A stretch of 6,761 nt of DNA from positions 1 through 6,761 of the forward strand of contig JAQCER010000193.1 in NCBI GenBank assembly GCA_027618625.1. Reading direction: 5' to 3'. Made by a program: the position numbers and the translations under genes. Origin of the DNA: Verrucomicrobiota bacterium (GTDB lineage Bacteria > Verrucomicrobiota > Verrucomicrobiia > Verrucomicrobiales > DEV007). The notes under the pieces are model-generated. The model saw nothing but the letters and a program-made list of their open reading frames with translations. It ran no database searches and was not told the DNA's origin. Shown piece by piece: positions 6,564 to 6,761 of this stretch. How positions within the stretch are numbered: position 1 is the stretch's first letter; each line of letters starts with the position of its first letter.

Positions 6564-6761
6564 AGAGTTTTTGGGTCAAATCACCGAAGCGCTCTTTGCA
6601 CCAATCACAACATTCAGTGCCGGGCTGGGGCATCTACAGAAAGGCCACGGCGTCGCCTTTGCCGATTTCGATCGAGATTGGGATCAGGATCTCTACAACC
6701 AGCTCGGCGGCTTCTATCCCGACGGCGGGACGCGGGATATCCATCGCGCTGTCGGGTCCGC
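6544..6761 (+). pseudogene. Fragment of an ASPIC/UnbV (FG-GAP/VCBS-repeat) protein, running off the right edge
   Basis: The plus-strand frame holds GLGHLQKGHGVAFADFD followed by RDWDQDLYNQLGGFYPDGG (about 6622-6729). This matches the conserved segment of ASPIC/UnbV-type, CRTAC1-like proteins with FG-GAP repeats, where a calcium-binding D-x-D-x-D-G-D-x-D loop precedes a QLGGFYPGD-like run. These proteins are usually secreted and are common in Acidobacteriota, Planctomycetota and Verrucomicrobiota. The frame is open from 6406 to the window end but contains no ATG or GTG; TTG at 6544, 9 nt after GGGGAGG, is the only start with a plausible ribosome site, and no signal peptide or upstream repeats are present. 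The loop glycine is replaced by Trp (DRDWDQD), and the residues after PDGG (TRDIHRAVGS) no longer follow the family pattern as I remember it. A 5'-truncated, decaying remnant is therefore the best reading; the 5' limit is approximate. The rest of 6439-6543 shows no gene. Confidence 0.5.

Overview
The window reads as bacterial chromosomal DNA of moderately high G+C, with almost all coding on the minus strand. No phage, plasmid, IS or CRISPR feature was seen. The combination of a very long PPi-type PEP carboxykinase, GluQ and an ASPIC/FG-GAP protein remnant would suit a soil or sediment bacterium of the Acidobacteriota/Verrucomicrobiota kind. That placement is inferred from gene content only and is weak.

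Layout, left to right. Positions 1-241 hold no convincing gene: a weak AT-rich hairpin, a very short plus-strand ORF with a good Shine-Dalgarno, and a 9-nt tandem repeat. Positions 242-1090 (minus) are gluQ, the glutamyl-queuosine tRNA(Asp) synthetase. Positions 1097-4576 (minus) encode a 1159-residue protein that I identify as diphosphate-dependent phosphoenolpyruvate carboxykinase. A 113-bp gap (4577-4689) carries a promoter with a perfect TTGACA -35 box. Positions 4690-6438 (minus) encode a polytopic membrane protein with a GT-C-like layout and a soluble C-terminal tail; a TTG start at 6378 has a much better ribosome site than the first ATG. Positions 6439-6761 hold a 20-nt imperfect palindrome and, at the right edge on the plus strand, a decayed-looking ASPIC/UnbV (FG-GAP) protein fragment.

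The PEPCK and gluQ genes form a tight pair transcribed leftward: 6 nt separate them, both lie in the same reading frame, and the gluQ Shine-Dalgarno sits in the last two sense codons of the PEPCK gene. Co-expression and translational coupling are likely. No known pathway joins the products: one interconverts PEP and oxaloacetate using Pi/PPi, the other modifies queuosine in tRNA(Asp). Oxaloacetate is the precursor of aspartate and 2-oxoglutarate/glutamate are nearby, so a metabolic link is conceivable but speculative. The membrane protein gene lies upstream in the same direction but is separated from the pair by the promoter, so it need not belong to the operon.
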